Assembly (NCBI GenBank): GCA_036365455.1 | Contig: JAWQUS010000010.1 | Location: forward strand, 13,896,501 to 13,960,500 | Direction of reading: 5' to 3' | Length of the DNA: 64,000 nt | Source: Macrosoma leucophasiata | Taxonomy: Eukaryota; Arthropoda; Insecta; Lepidoptera; Hedylidae | Shown here: piece after piece, positions 20,817 through 54,100 of the stretch | Position numbering within the stretch: the stretch's first letter is position 1 | How the letters are laid out: every line of letters starts with the position of its first letter | Made by a program: the position numbers and the translations under genes | The notes under the pieces: model-generated | The model's input: the letters and a program-made list of their open reading frames with translations, nothing else | Databases searched by the model: none | Told to the model about the DNA's origin: nothing

Positions 20817-23800
20817 AACTAAATTGTAATTTATTAAACTTACCACATATACGAGTACCGGAACTTAATGCCATTTTTATGTTAGATACCGGTAGTACTC
20901 GTTCGTTTATAAGCCCAAAGTTAGCGAATCAATATTTTTGCGACTTTAAGATACCGGAAACGTTTGAGGTTGTTAGTACTCATGCTATAAGTAAGCACAG
21001 CGAGGTTGTGAATATACCTTTACCAGCGACTTTTAACAGTTCAGATTGGCATAAATTTTATGTATATAGTGTAGATAATAGGTACGACGGGTTGATTGGT
21101 AGTGATTTGTTGAAACAACTTCAGGCTAATATTGATATGAAAAATCAAAAATTAATTACCAAGGAGACATGTTTACCTATTATTTACATCCCGCCTATTC
21201 GTGAATTATTCATTTTACCTCCTCGAAGTGAGTTAAGGGTAAAACTCCCCGTTAACCTGCTTCAGGGCGAGGGCATTTTAGAATTTAAACAATTTACTGA
21301 AGGCGTTAGGATGCCGACAGCCTTAGTTGAATGTGTAAACGGCTACGCAACAACGGTAATACAAAATTGTAGGTCCGAACAAATGGAATTAACAGTGACC
21401 TATCCGTTTTTGGTTGAGCCATTTAATGACGATTCGATATTAAATAGAGTTAATTTGAGTTATACTGATAAAAATTGTTCTAATAATGATCAGCTGTTGA
21501 CGGATAATCTTTCAAAATTAAGATTGGACCATATGAATCAGGAGGAACAACAGCAAATTTTGGATATATGTAAAGAGTATAAGGATATTTTTTACTGTGA
21601 AAACATACCACTGTCTTTCACAAATGAGGTAAAGCATAAGATTAGGACCCGTAATGAAGATCCTGTATATATAAAGGCTCATAGGTTAGCTCCGGCACAA
21701 ACACAAGAGATTAGGAATCAAGTCAATAAGATGCTCGAAGATAATGTCATTCAAAAATCGTTTTCACCTTGGAGTGCACCGGTGCACTTGGTTCCAAAGA
21801 AAGCAGATAATGCCGAGAAACCAAAATGGCGAATGGTTGTAGATTATAGACGTTTAAACGACATTACAATTGACGATAAGTACCCATTGCCAAATATAAG
21901 TGACTTGTTCGATATGTTAGGCAAAAGTGCTTATTTTACCACTTTAGATTTAGCCAGCGGGTACCATCAAATCGAGGTCCAAAACGAGGATAGAGCCAAA
22001 ACAGCATTTAGTACGCCGTTCGGGCATTACGAATTCAATCGGATGCCCTTTGGCTTAAAAACTGCTCCCGCTACATTTCAGCGTACAATGGATAATGTTC
22101 TTAGAGGGCTGCAGGGAATACACTGTTTAATTTATCTCGATGACGTAATCATTTTTGCGAAAAGTTTAGAAGAACATAACCAAAAACTCAGGGCAGTATT
22201 TGAAAGATTCAGAGAGACTAATTTAAAAATCCAGTTGGACAAGTCTCAATTTTTAAGAAAGGAGGTTCTATATTTAGGACATACCATTACCAGTGAAGGC
22301 CTTAAGCCAAACAATGATAAAATAGAAGCCGTGTTAAAATACCCTATACCCAGAACACCGACAGAAATCAAAAGTTTTCTTGGTCTTCTAGGGTACTATA
22401 GAAAATTTATCAAAGATTTTGCTAAATTAACCAGACCCCTTACAGTACGTTTAAAGAAGAATAAGAAAATAACACTAGATAAAGAATATGTAGAATGCTT
22501 TGAAACATGCAAAAAACTTTTAACTAATGCCCCTCTATTACAGTTCCCAGATTTTAATAAGCCATTCATATTGACCACCGACGCATCTAACTATGCAATC
22601 GGTGCAGTACTATCGCAAGGCACAATAGGGTCAGATAAGCCAGTAGCTTATGCTAGTAGGACTTTAAGTGATACTGAATCTAGATACAGCACAATAGAGA
22701 AAGAGCTTCTTGCCGTGATCTGGGCAGTCAAACACTTTAGGCCGTATTTGTGGGGTAATAAATTTTACATTTATACAGATCACAGACCGTTAGCTTGGCT
22801 GTATTCACTTAATGAACCTAACAGCAAATTGACGCGGTGGCGTCTGAGATTAGAGGAATTTGACTTTGAAATATACTATAAAAAAGGAGCTCAGAATTTA
22901 AATGCCGATGCTCTGTCACGTATAAAAATCAATTTGACAGAAGACGGTGATTATGAGATCGTTAGCCCTAAAGGGAAAATGATAAAGCGATTAAAAATAA
23001 ATATGTTAAATGATGACAATGAATCAATGCAAGTTAATGTGGGTGATGATGGAGTTAGAGAAATAGATGAAATTGTTAGGTCAGTTGCAAATGAAATGTT
23101 AGGAAATAATGAGCAAGGAAGGGATGAGGAACCGGAAATAATATCTTTGTCAGACTCCGACACAGATACAATAAAAATAGGGTTAGATAAAAAAGAGGAA
23201 CCTGTCATGGAGATATCTGACTCAGATGATGGGCAAACGGCTCACTCAGTATCAAATAGAGAACACGAAGGTATACCAATCCTCAACGAGGCTGTAGATA
23301 CAAAACCTAAACAAATACTTGTTCATACCTGGTATAAGAATGATATTTGTGTTAAGGATCTGTCGAACAACAATCAAAGAATACTAGAGGTACATTTACC
23401 TGTAGCGAATAATGAGCAATTAGTAAAAAAATTCTTGAAGGAGTACGTAGATTTTAAGCATAAGTATTTTATCTATTTTGAAGAAGAGGCTTTTAGGAAG
23501 GTGTTTAGTAGGGTAGTAATTGAGTTATATAAAAAAGGCTCATTTAATCTGATAGAGTGTACAGAAAGGGTAGTATCGGTTTTAGACGAGAATGAACAAA
23601 AAGAAATTGTATTAAAGTACCACGAGGGTAAGACTTGTCATAGAGGCATTAGGGAAACACTTATTAAAATCAAACGAAGTTACTGGTGGCCTAACATGAA
23701 ACAAACAATATCGGCAATCATTAACAGTTGTGAGCAGTGTAGGAAAATGAAGTATGACAGGAAGCCAATAAAACCTATTATGCAGCTTACCCCAACACAG

Positions 23801-24721
23801 TTTTTGCCATTTGAGGAAGTTTTCATGGACCTACTTTATATAGAGAACAACTACTATCTAACTATCGTAGATGCCTTTAGTAAATTAGGGCAAGCTTTTC
23901 ATATACCAAATAGAAGTACACCTGAAGTTGTTAAAGGTTTAATAAAATATTTTAGCATGTACGGTTTACCTAAAAAGATCAATAGCGATCCGGGAACAGA
24001 GTTCAACAATAATCTTGTAAAAGAACTATTAAGTCTTTACAAAATAGAAATGCACATAGGCACACCCAATAATCCAAGTTCGATGGCGATTGTAGAGAGG
24101 TTTCATTCGACCATAATCGAAATCTATCGTTTAGCCAGATATGATAAAAATGACCAAGATGCCGCGTCAGTTATGATTTATTCCATTATGGCATATAACA
24201 ATACCATACACAGTGCCACTAATTTCACGCCATTCGAAATGGTTTTTGGACATACAGACTCAGGGAATGTGTTCGACATCGATAGAGACAAAAACTTTTT
24301 ACAAAAACTTGTTCAGGATCATAGGAAAAGATTGAAAGTACTTTATGAATATGTTAGCGATAAGCTGAAAACAAATAAGGATAGAGTAATAGAAAAAAAG
24401 GGTGGTGAAGCACCGCCTTCTATCAAAGAAAACGACAAGGTTTTTATGAAAACGACTCGGACTAGGAAAGCAAAAGAAAAACCACGATATGAGAAGGCAA
24501 AAGTAATAGGGAAAACAGTTAGAAATATCGTACCAGTCCAATTAGGAAAACGGCAAACAAAAGTAGCGTTAAAAAATATAAAACGCCCTCCGCAGGTGGT
24601 GGCAAGCAGTCTTGGTGTACCTGGCACTAGTGGAGTCGGCAAGCAGTGTAAACCTTCAGGATCTGACTCAGAATCCCGGTATAGCGCCGATACGTACAAG
24701 TACAGCAGTGATTCGGAGTAG
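20783..24721 (+). CDS. pol: Errantivirus Pol (protease, reverse transcriptase, RNase H, integrase)
   Basis: Open in the -1 frame relative to gag. The first in-frame ATG (20879) lies just before the protease motif, so entry by frameshift is more likely. Domains in order: aspartic protease (LDTGSTRSFIS), reverse transcriptase (LDLASGYHQIE and the catalytic YLDD), RNase H (TDASNYAIGAVLSQ, YTDHRPLAWL), an acidic spacer (ISLSDSDTDT), integrase HHCC zinc finger (H...H...CEQCRKMK) and DDE core (FMDLLYIE, INSDPGTEFNN, AIVERFHS), and a basic C-terminal tail. About 1,300 residues with no stop: all catalytic residues look present. The 3' end overlaps env. Confidence 0.95.
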   Translation, partial: SHKGLRTRERIKLNCNLLNLPHIRVPELNAIFMLDTGSTRSFISPKLANQYFCDFKIPETFEVVSTHAISKHSEVVNIPLPATFNSSDWHKFYVYSVDNRYDGLIGSDLLKQLQANIDMKNQKLITKETCLPIIYIPPIRELFILPPRSELRVKLPVNLLQGEGILEFKQFTEGVRMPTALVECVNGYATTVIQNCRSEQMELTVTYPFLVEPFNDDSILNRVNLSYTDKNCSNNDQLLTDNLSKLRLDHMNQEEQQQILDICKEYKDIFYCENIPLSFTNEVKHKIRTRNEDPVYIKAHRLAPAQTQEIRNQVNKMLEDNVIQKSFSPWSAPVHLVPKKADNAEKPKWRMVVDYRRLNDITIDDKYPLPNISDLFDMLGKSAYFTTLDLASGYHQIEVQNEDRAKTAFSTPFGHYEFNRMPFGLKTAPATFQRTMDNVLRGLQGIHCLIYLDDVIIFAKSLEEHNQKLRAVFERFRETNLKIQLDKSQFLRKEVLYLGHTITSEGLKPNNDKIEAVLKYPIPRTPTEIKSFLGLLGYYRKFIKDFAKLTRPLTVRLKKNKKITLDKEYVECFETCKKLLTNAPLLQFPDFNKPFILTTDASNYAIGAVLSQGTIGSDKPVAYASRTLSDTESRYSTIEKELLAVIWAVKHFRPYLWGNKFYIYTDHRPLAWLYSLNEPNSKLTRWRLRLEEFDFEIYYKKGAQNLNADALSRIKINLTEDGDYEIVSPKGKMIKRLKINMLNDDNESMQVNVGDDGVREIDEIVRSVANEMLGNNEQGRDEEPEIISLSDSDTDTIKIGLDKKEEPVMEISDSDDGQTAHSVSNREHEGIPILNEAVDTKPKQILVHTWYKNDICVKDLSNNNQRILEVHLPVANNEQLVKKFLKEYVDFKHKYFIYFEEEAFRKVFSRVVIELYKKGSFNLIECTERVVSVLDENEQKEIVLKYHEGKTCHRGIRETLIKIKRSYWWPNMKQTISAIINSCEQCRKMKYDRKPIKPIMQLTPTQFLPFEEVFMDLLYIENNYYLTIVDAFSKLGQAFHIPNRSTPEVVKGLIKYFSMYGLPKKINSDPGTEFNNNLVKELLSLYKIEMHIGTPNNPSSMAIVERFHSTIIEIYRLARYDKNDQDAASVMIYSIMAYNNTIHSATNFTPFEMVFGHTDSGNVFDIDRDKNFLQKLVQDHRKRLKVLYEYVSDKLKTNKDRVIEKKGGEAPPSIKENDKVFMKTTRTRKAKEKPRYEKAKVIGKTVRNIVPVQLGKRQTKVALKNIKRPPQVVASSLGVPGTSGVGKQCKPSGSDSESRYSADTYKYSSDSE

Positions 24722-26330
24722 TCATTGGACAATTTTAAAAACCTTAGATTTAGATAACATTAGTAAATATTTAGAGAAAAATATAGATCAGTACTTTAGA
24801 TTAAGAGATTTAGTGTATACCGAAAATGAGTCGCGTCGTGAACTGGTAGGATTAATATTACAAATAGATTCTTTCATGGAATTAACCAATGACAGATTAA
24901 AACAAATTATACCTAGCAACATAAGGCATAAGCGGGGAATCATAAACCCCTTAGGTTCTATCATTAAACTCATCTCAGGTAACTTAGACCATGAGGACGC
25001 GTTAAAATATAACGCAGAAATAAATAAGCTTAATAATAATCAGCATTCGGTAGAAAATAAGGTTTCATTAATGCAAAAAGCATTTGATAGGCTGGTAAAT
25101 ATATCAGAAGATATAAAATATAATTTAATTCACTTGAACGTCAGAACTACGCAGTTACAAATGCTTCAAAACAACCAGTCAAAAATTCATATTATAATTA
25201 GTCAAATGAATGTACTATACCAAGTTTTGAATAACTTTCGCACTATTTATAGTATAATACAGGAAACAGAAACAGCTATAGCTTTTAGTAGATTACATGT
25301 TTTACATCAATCGATAATTAACTCAACAGAATTATTAAATGTCTTACAAGAAATTGAGAAACATAATAGGCTAACTTATATAGTAAATAGGCTTAACCTT
25401 ACCAAAATAGAAAATAGCATAGTTTTAAAATCGTATTCAGATAATTACAAAGTTGTGTTTATTTTAGAGGTACCTTTGCTAGATACGGTTACATATAATT
25501 ATTACAAAATAATTCCCATTCCCATTTATAATCCTTCTACATTGAAAACCACTATCATCATTCCTAAGTACCCATACCTTATAGTGAATGGATTGAAGTA
25601 CAGACCCGTAGTTAGTCCGTGTAAGCAGATGGAAGATAATAGAGTCATGTGCAAGGAGGATGATATTATGCAGTATGCAGAACCAACATGTATCGAGCAA
25701 ATTATGCTTCTTAAAAACTATTCCAATTGCCATCAGACCTTTATCCAGATTGAGGACTTGAGAATTCATAAGGTAGCCGAAGGAACGTGGCTTTTATTCA
25801 CTAAGGAAAACACAATTCTTACGGAGTCCTGCAACTCGGAGATAATTAAATATAATCTCAAAGGAACTTTCTTAGTAACTCCTAATAATAACTGCGAAAC
25901 TAAAATTGGCGAGCGGTTGATCAGCAAGCCGCTTTCAATGGGGATGCCGGTGATGAAGCTGCAGCTGAAAACGGTCACTATGCCGGAGCTTCATACAGCA
26001 ATCCAGCAGAACGATAACCAGGTGGATCTTCGCGGCGTGGACCTCACAGACATTAAGGATATTTTGGACAGTGTGAAATACGCCAGTGAAAGTGAGAGTG
26101 AAGTAGTTATAACAAAGGACATAAGTGTATGGACTATAGTTTTAATGACTGTTTGTATTTTTATTGCTATAGGGTTCTTAATTTCTAAATGTAAGATGTT
26201 TAACCGTGTAGTTGTTTTCAGAGGAAATCATCTGGAGCCAAAAAATTCCTCTCCACCTGATTTCTCTCTTGGGGAGGGAGGAGTTAAGGATAGTCCCCCT
26301 AGCGAAATACGCTTCATCAGCCCAAAGTAA
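24596..26330 (+). CDS. env: Errantivirus envelope (baculovirus F-like)
   Basis: The frame is open from 24582 to TAA at 26328 but has no ATG until about 24877. The predicted env exon starts at 24596 after the acceptor CCCTCCGCAG. Directly after it comes a hydrophobic segment suitable as a signal peptide. A furin-type site RHKR precedes the Gly-rich, hydrophobic start of the fusion subunit (GIINPLGSIIK, then GNLDHEDA), the arrangement of errantivirus and baculovirus F proteins. Several cysteines follow and a transmembrane segment (VWTIVLMTVCIFIAIGF) sits near the C-terminus. The frame runs into the 3' LTR and has no break. Function as a fusion protein is inferred from family. Confidence 0.88.
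26268..26281 (+). other. Polypurine tract
   Basis: TTGGGGAGGGAGG directly before the 3' LTR, the plus-strand primer of reverse transcription. Confidence 0.8.
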
Positions 26331-26558
26331 GTGCTAACAGGTTGAATCACACGCTGAGCGGGCTGATGCAGCGTATAACATGGGAAGTAATTTAATATAA
26401 GTTTATTGTATAAAATCATGAACTAGGATTTAATAATAAAAGGGATCACTCTATATTTAGCCGCTAACGATACCACATGTATTATTATATCCAAATAAAC
26501 ATTGTTTTAAATTTAATAAAGGTTTTTTTTGGATTAAATATCGGTGGATAACTTGACT
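26282..26558 (+). repeat. 3' LTR of the errantivirus
   Basis: Identical in reading to the 5' LTR. Its end is 640 bp upstream of the GLDC ATG, in the same orientation. Confidence 0.95.
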
Positions 26559-26562
26559 CGGG

Positions 26563-27198
26563 CAATCGCTGGATGAGGGCGGCCCAGGACCGTTCGTTGT
26601 GGCAATCTTTGGGGGAGGCCTTTGTCCAGCAGTGGACGTCTTTTGCCTGAAATGATGACATCTGGGTATGTAACAGTGATAATCTATAGTACTTCCTATT
26701 GGACCAATTGGTTCGGACTTTGGCTACTTTCGAATTAGACCATTGCCTACCTACACTGTATAAGTACCAAACTTTTAATCTTTCTACTTACAGCCAGCAG
26801 GAGAATACCCTGTACCTAGGCTCGATTCCATGTACTCGTAGGTTTGGTATCTTATTAAGTGCAAATTACTAAATGGGCTCTATACAAATATGACTAGAAC
26901 AATGATGTTACCTACTCACCTACTATAAACTATATAGACAAATTGGTATCGCGTATTGAAAGTAAAATTTCAAATCTTAGAATGATAAGGGGTCATTGAT
27001 TAATTATATTATCTTGCACTCGCAATACAAACACATTAACTTAACCATGTATACTTACTGGACTTATCATAATTATAAGTGTCTTGTCTATACAATAACT
27101 CTGACCTCGATATCAGTTTATTATAAGCTCTTTTGTAAGGGAGACAATAACATGGTTATAAATATTTCATAATAGTATTTTTAAAATTGGAATTCAAA
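26563..27198 (+). other. RTE LINE end (to 26655) and GLDC upstream region
   Basis: 26563-26655 is the right part of the interrupted RTE fragment, ending GCAGTGGACGTCTTTTGCCT. The rest is AT-rich, presumably the GLDC promoter and 5' UTR. A TTATAAATA at about 27154 could serve as a TATA-like box but this is weak. Confidence 0.45.
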
Positions 27199-50487
<23,289 letters not shown>

Positions 50488-50508
50488 GTTCCATTTTTTT
50501 TCCTTGTA

Positions 50509-50514
50509 AATAAA
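50509..50514 (+). terminator. GLDC polyadenylation signal
   Basis: AATAAA 22 bases after the stop codon. The region 50488-51146 is otherwise an AT-rich convergent spacer between GLDC and the TBC1D30-like gene, with nothing else recognised. Confidence 0.6.
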
Positions 50515-51146
50515 ACATTACATAGCGTTCATAAATGTATATATTTCTTTTTTCAATATTGTCGTAGAATAAATATTATTTTCAAATAACATAAACTTTC
50601 ATTTTGCAAAGATAGTTTTTATTCTATAGCTGTGTAAACAATTAATTGCCACGATTTATATTGACTCAAATAAATGATCTATCTAAATCTTACGTTTGTA
50701 TAAATATATTGCGCAGAATTATTACATATTTAAATTGATTCAAGGCAACACGTTTGTTTATTCCCTACGAATAGGTCAAATTACTCGAAGGAATAGCTTC
50801 AAATTTCATAACATGCTATTTTAACAATTTCTGTTTATATTATTTACATTTGAAACTTTAGAATTCTATGCCCTGTACATATAGCTTTATATTTCAGCTA
50901 ACAATATACTGCATACGGAAATTGTTAATTCAAATTTAACAGTATTGAGCATGCATTCTCATAACATCGAAACAATATACTTAATAATAATAACTTATAA
51001 CAAACAAGAGAGAAATCAAAAAAATTTTACAGCTAAATTTTATAATAACAAAATTTACGTATAAAAACACACCAGACTGACCTACTAGAGTAACTTCATA
51101 CTTTGAATATATTTAGTACTATACTTACTTCAAATTATTATTTAGT

Positions 51147-54100
51147 TTATTTTGGTGGTGAATTCACTGTTTCTTTAGGGTACATGCCTAATCTAACACC
51201 CAGGTCTTTTGGCAAACGAATTGCAGGTCTCGTAGGAAATGGATGGTACGAACCTGTTGAAGGACTTCGAGGATAAGACAACGATGACAATGTATCAGTT
51301 TCTATTAAAGACGTTATTGCACTACAGGTATCATCAGATTCAATCTTTATCCTATCACTTTTATCAGTATAATCTTTTGGAAGCGTCGGTGTCTCTCTAG
51401 TCGGAAATATCTTAGGAGATATCGGTGTGGACACTTGATCAAGTGACGTAATTTGACATAATGTGTCGCTAGAATTACTTTTAGCACCAGTTGGTGAATC
51501 ATCTTCTACTGAAGGCTCACAAGTTAAACTAATAGAAGAAGTAACTCTGTGAGAAAAATCACTCATTTGACTGTTGGTGTCAGTCTTTAATACATTTTCA
51601 CAAATCTTCGGCCCCTGGGCAGCAATTTTACTGCATATATCACTAGCTCTGGAAAGTATAAAATCATTATATTTACTAGAAGTAGAAAGTGGGTAATTAT
51701 AATCATCTGATGTTATTCGGCGGTCATATGAAGAAGAATCCTTTACTTCTGAAGAAGCCAGTGTAACTGAGGTTTTTGATTCACCCGAAAATGAATAACG
51801 CGTCCATTCAATAACCGAAGGTTTTAAGTCGCTATTAAATATTTCGCTTCTTAAACATACATCACTAACTTTTCTATGATAATCTTCGTCATTTTTCTTT
51901 TCAGGTTTTTGTAAATAACCCGCAAATTCACACTTAGCTAAAAATCCTTTGTTTTCCCAGCCATATAAGTCTGTTTTATTTGCAATACATTCAGTACTTG
52001 GGGTTTTAATAGTTTTCATTGAAAATTCATTTTTTGTGGCGTTATTTCTTGCTTCAAAAGAAAAAGGATCATCTATTGAAATTGGTCTTGCTCTCAAAAA
52101 ATGATTCTTATCACCTGAATCGTCTTTAGGTTTTCGTTTAATACAACCGATTAAAGAATCTGAAGTAGACTCTTTTAGTAAAGGAGATTCAATTAATTTA
52201 CTTTCCATAGTTTTTAAAGGCGGAACATCATTATTTTGCTGTTTATTTTTTGCTTCTTCTGATTTATTTTCCTCAGCTATAAGCGTATTAGAATTATTAA
52301 TGTTTTGCTTCGTTAAAATTCTGCTCAAAATTTGAGAGTTTTCTTGAATAATTTGTAAGGCCTTTTCACTATTTTTTCTTCCAGAACAAAGAATATAGTC
52401 TTTTGGGGACCATGCATCACTTCTCGATTTTTCACTTTTTTTCCCTGTTAATTGTTCTTGAACATCTGTGTTTTCAGCTATGTTGTCGTGATATTTTGGT
52501 GTAATATTTATATTGCTTTCGTTCTTTGGAATAGGACTCGTTAAATTATTTTTTGTAGAAGAATGATCTTGTGGCAGTGATGACGATCGTTCCATATCAT
52601 CCACTAATATTTTTTCATTTTGATTCGTTTGAAGTGTCAATGAATCTGGTTTTTTAGGCAAGCGAGAATTTCTTCTAGTTGATCTTCGATTAGGAATTTC
52701 AGCGTTATTTGGATCTGTAAGTCTGGCACCGAAAAATTCTGGACTGTGTTCAAAATATTTATCTATTTTTAATGGTATAGGAGGTTCATCTTCACTTACA
52801 ATGATACTTTCTGAACCCGGGCTTCTTGGTGGACTATCATAATCGGACACATTTCTTTCCGTCAAATCTATATCAGGTACAAAATTTGGATACATTGTAA
52901 AACTGTCAATTATATCTGGAGGTCTTGTGTGTAAATCTAATTTGGGAGTAATTGGTTGTTTGAAACTTCTATTGTAATCAAATTCATACGGAGATTTGAG
53001 ACCAATAGTACAATGACATGGAGATAGATCTATTGGACTTAATTCAGTAAAATGCTTACTTTTTGAAAGATTGGTTGGTCTTTTTGTTTCATTAACACTT
53101 TTCTCCAAATAGTAATGTGAAGAAGCAGTAATTTCGACAGGGCTTAATTCCATAAAGTTTTTCACTTTTCCCAAGTTTAAAGGTGTTTTTGTTTCATTAT
53201 TTTCAGTTGATAATTTATAATCAGATACATTACTTTCATTTGTGCTCGAAGGTAATCGAGATGAATGAGTAGGCGTGAATTTGAATGGACTTTCGGGTTT
53301 GTAGCAAATTTCTTTTTCATCTATAAAATGGCTATCTTTTAATTTCGTTTCAAAACCATCTATATAAGTACGAAGCGGCTCTCCTGCCGCAGAATCTATA
53401 TAATCCGATATATTTTTAATAGTGGTGTCGGAAGTTGATTGTTTTGAATCGATATTATTTGGACTTGGACTAGGTTTTTTAGGAGAACATATTTCTTTGT
53501 GAACAGATGAGGATGTAGGTATTTGATTATTCTTTACAATTATACCATTTTTTTCGATATCATCATTAGGTAAATCTTGATCTGAATCACTAACTCTTTC
53601 ATTTTCATCACACAAACTAGTATCAGTACTAGTAGCCGTGTGTGAAGAATATGATGAAGTTTCGCTGGAACTTCTTGATCTTAATGTGGCGATCATTTGT
53701 TTAGCTTCAAGTTCAGAAACAATAACACCGTCACCAGCTTCATCTAAATCTATTGATGCTTTTCTAATAACTTCCATTTCCTTTTCTTTTTTAATATCTT
53801 TCCACTTAAGTGAATTACGCCTGTTTATTGTTTTTTTAATATTTTCTTCTTTCCAACTAATAGTTTCATTTGATATTTCTTTTGAGAGTGGATCAGTCTT
53901 TTCATTCACTGAAGATGTTTGTCGTGAGGGAGGTATGGCACCGGGTGGAGGGCCAAGTCTGCGTCCTCTAGAACTTACGATTGCGCTCTTGCCTAGTAGC
54001 AAATTATTTACTGTGAGGGATGTAGGCGACGTTGGAACACCAACTGAAATTAATCAAAATATTTAATTAACTAAATATCATGTTATTGAAATCTTCCATT

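Larger units (their letters stand above)
19089..26558 (+). mobile_element. Complete errantivirus (Ty3/gypsy class LTR retrotransposon with env)
   Basis: A 7,470-bp element with 277-bp LTRs at 19089-19365 and 26282-26558 that read identical base for base, and a 4-bp target duplication CGGG (19085-19088, 26559-26562). A primer-binding site, a purine-rich tract, and open gag, pol and env frames are all present. The identical LTRs mean a recent insertion. It lies between FADD and GLDC, in GLDC orientation, inside an RTE LINE fragment. Order, LTR ends (AGTTAAGG...CTTGACT) and env type fit the 17.6/297/TED group of insect errantiviruses. Confidence 0.95.

Noticed and set aside
20879..20881. Independent start codon for pol
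   Set aside because: The -1 frame is open well upstream across the gag stop and a slippery heptamer is in phase, so frameshifting is the better explanation; this ATG leaves almost nothing before the protease.
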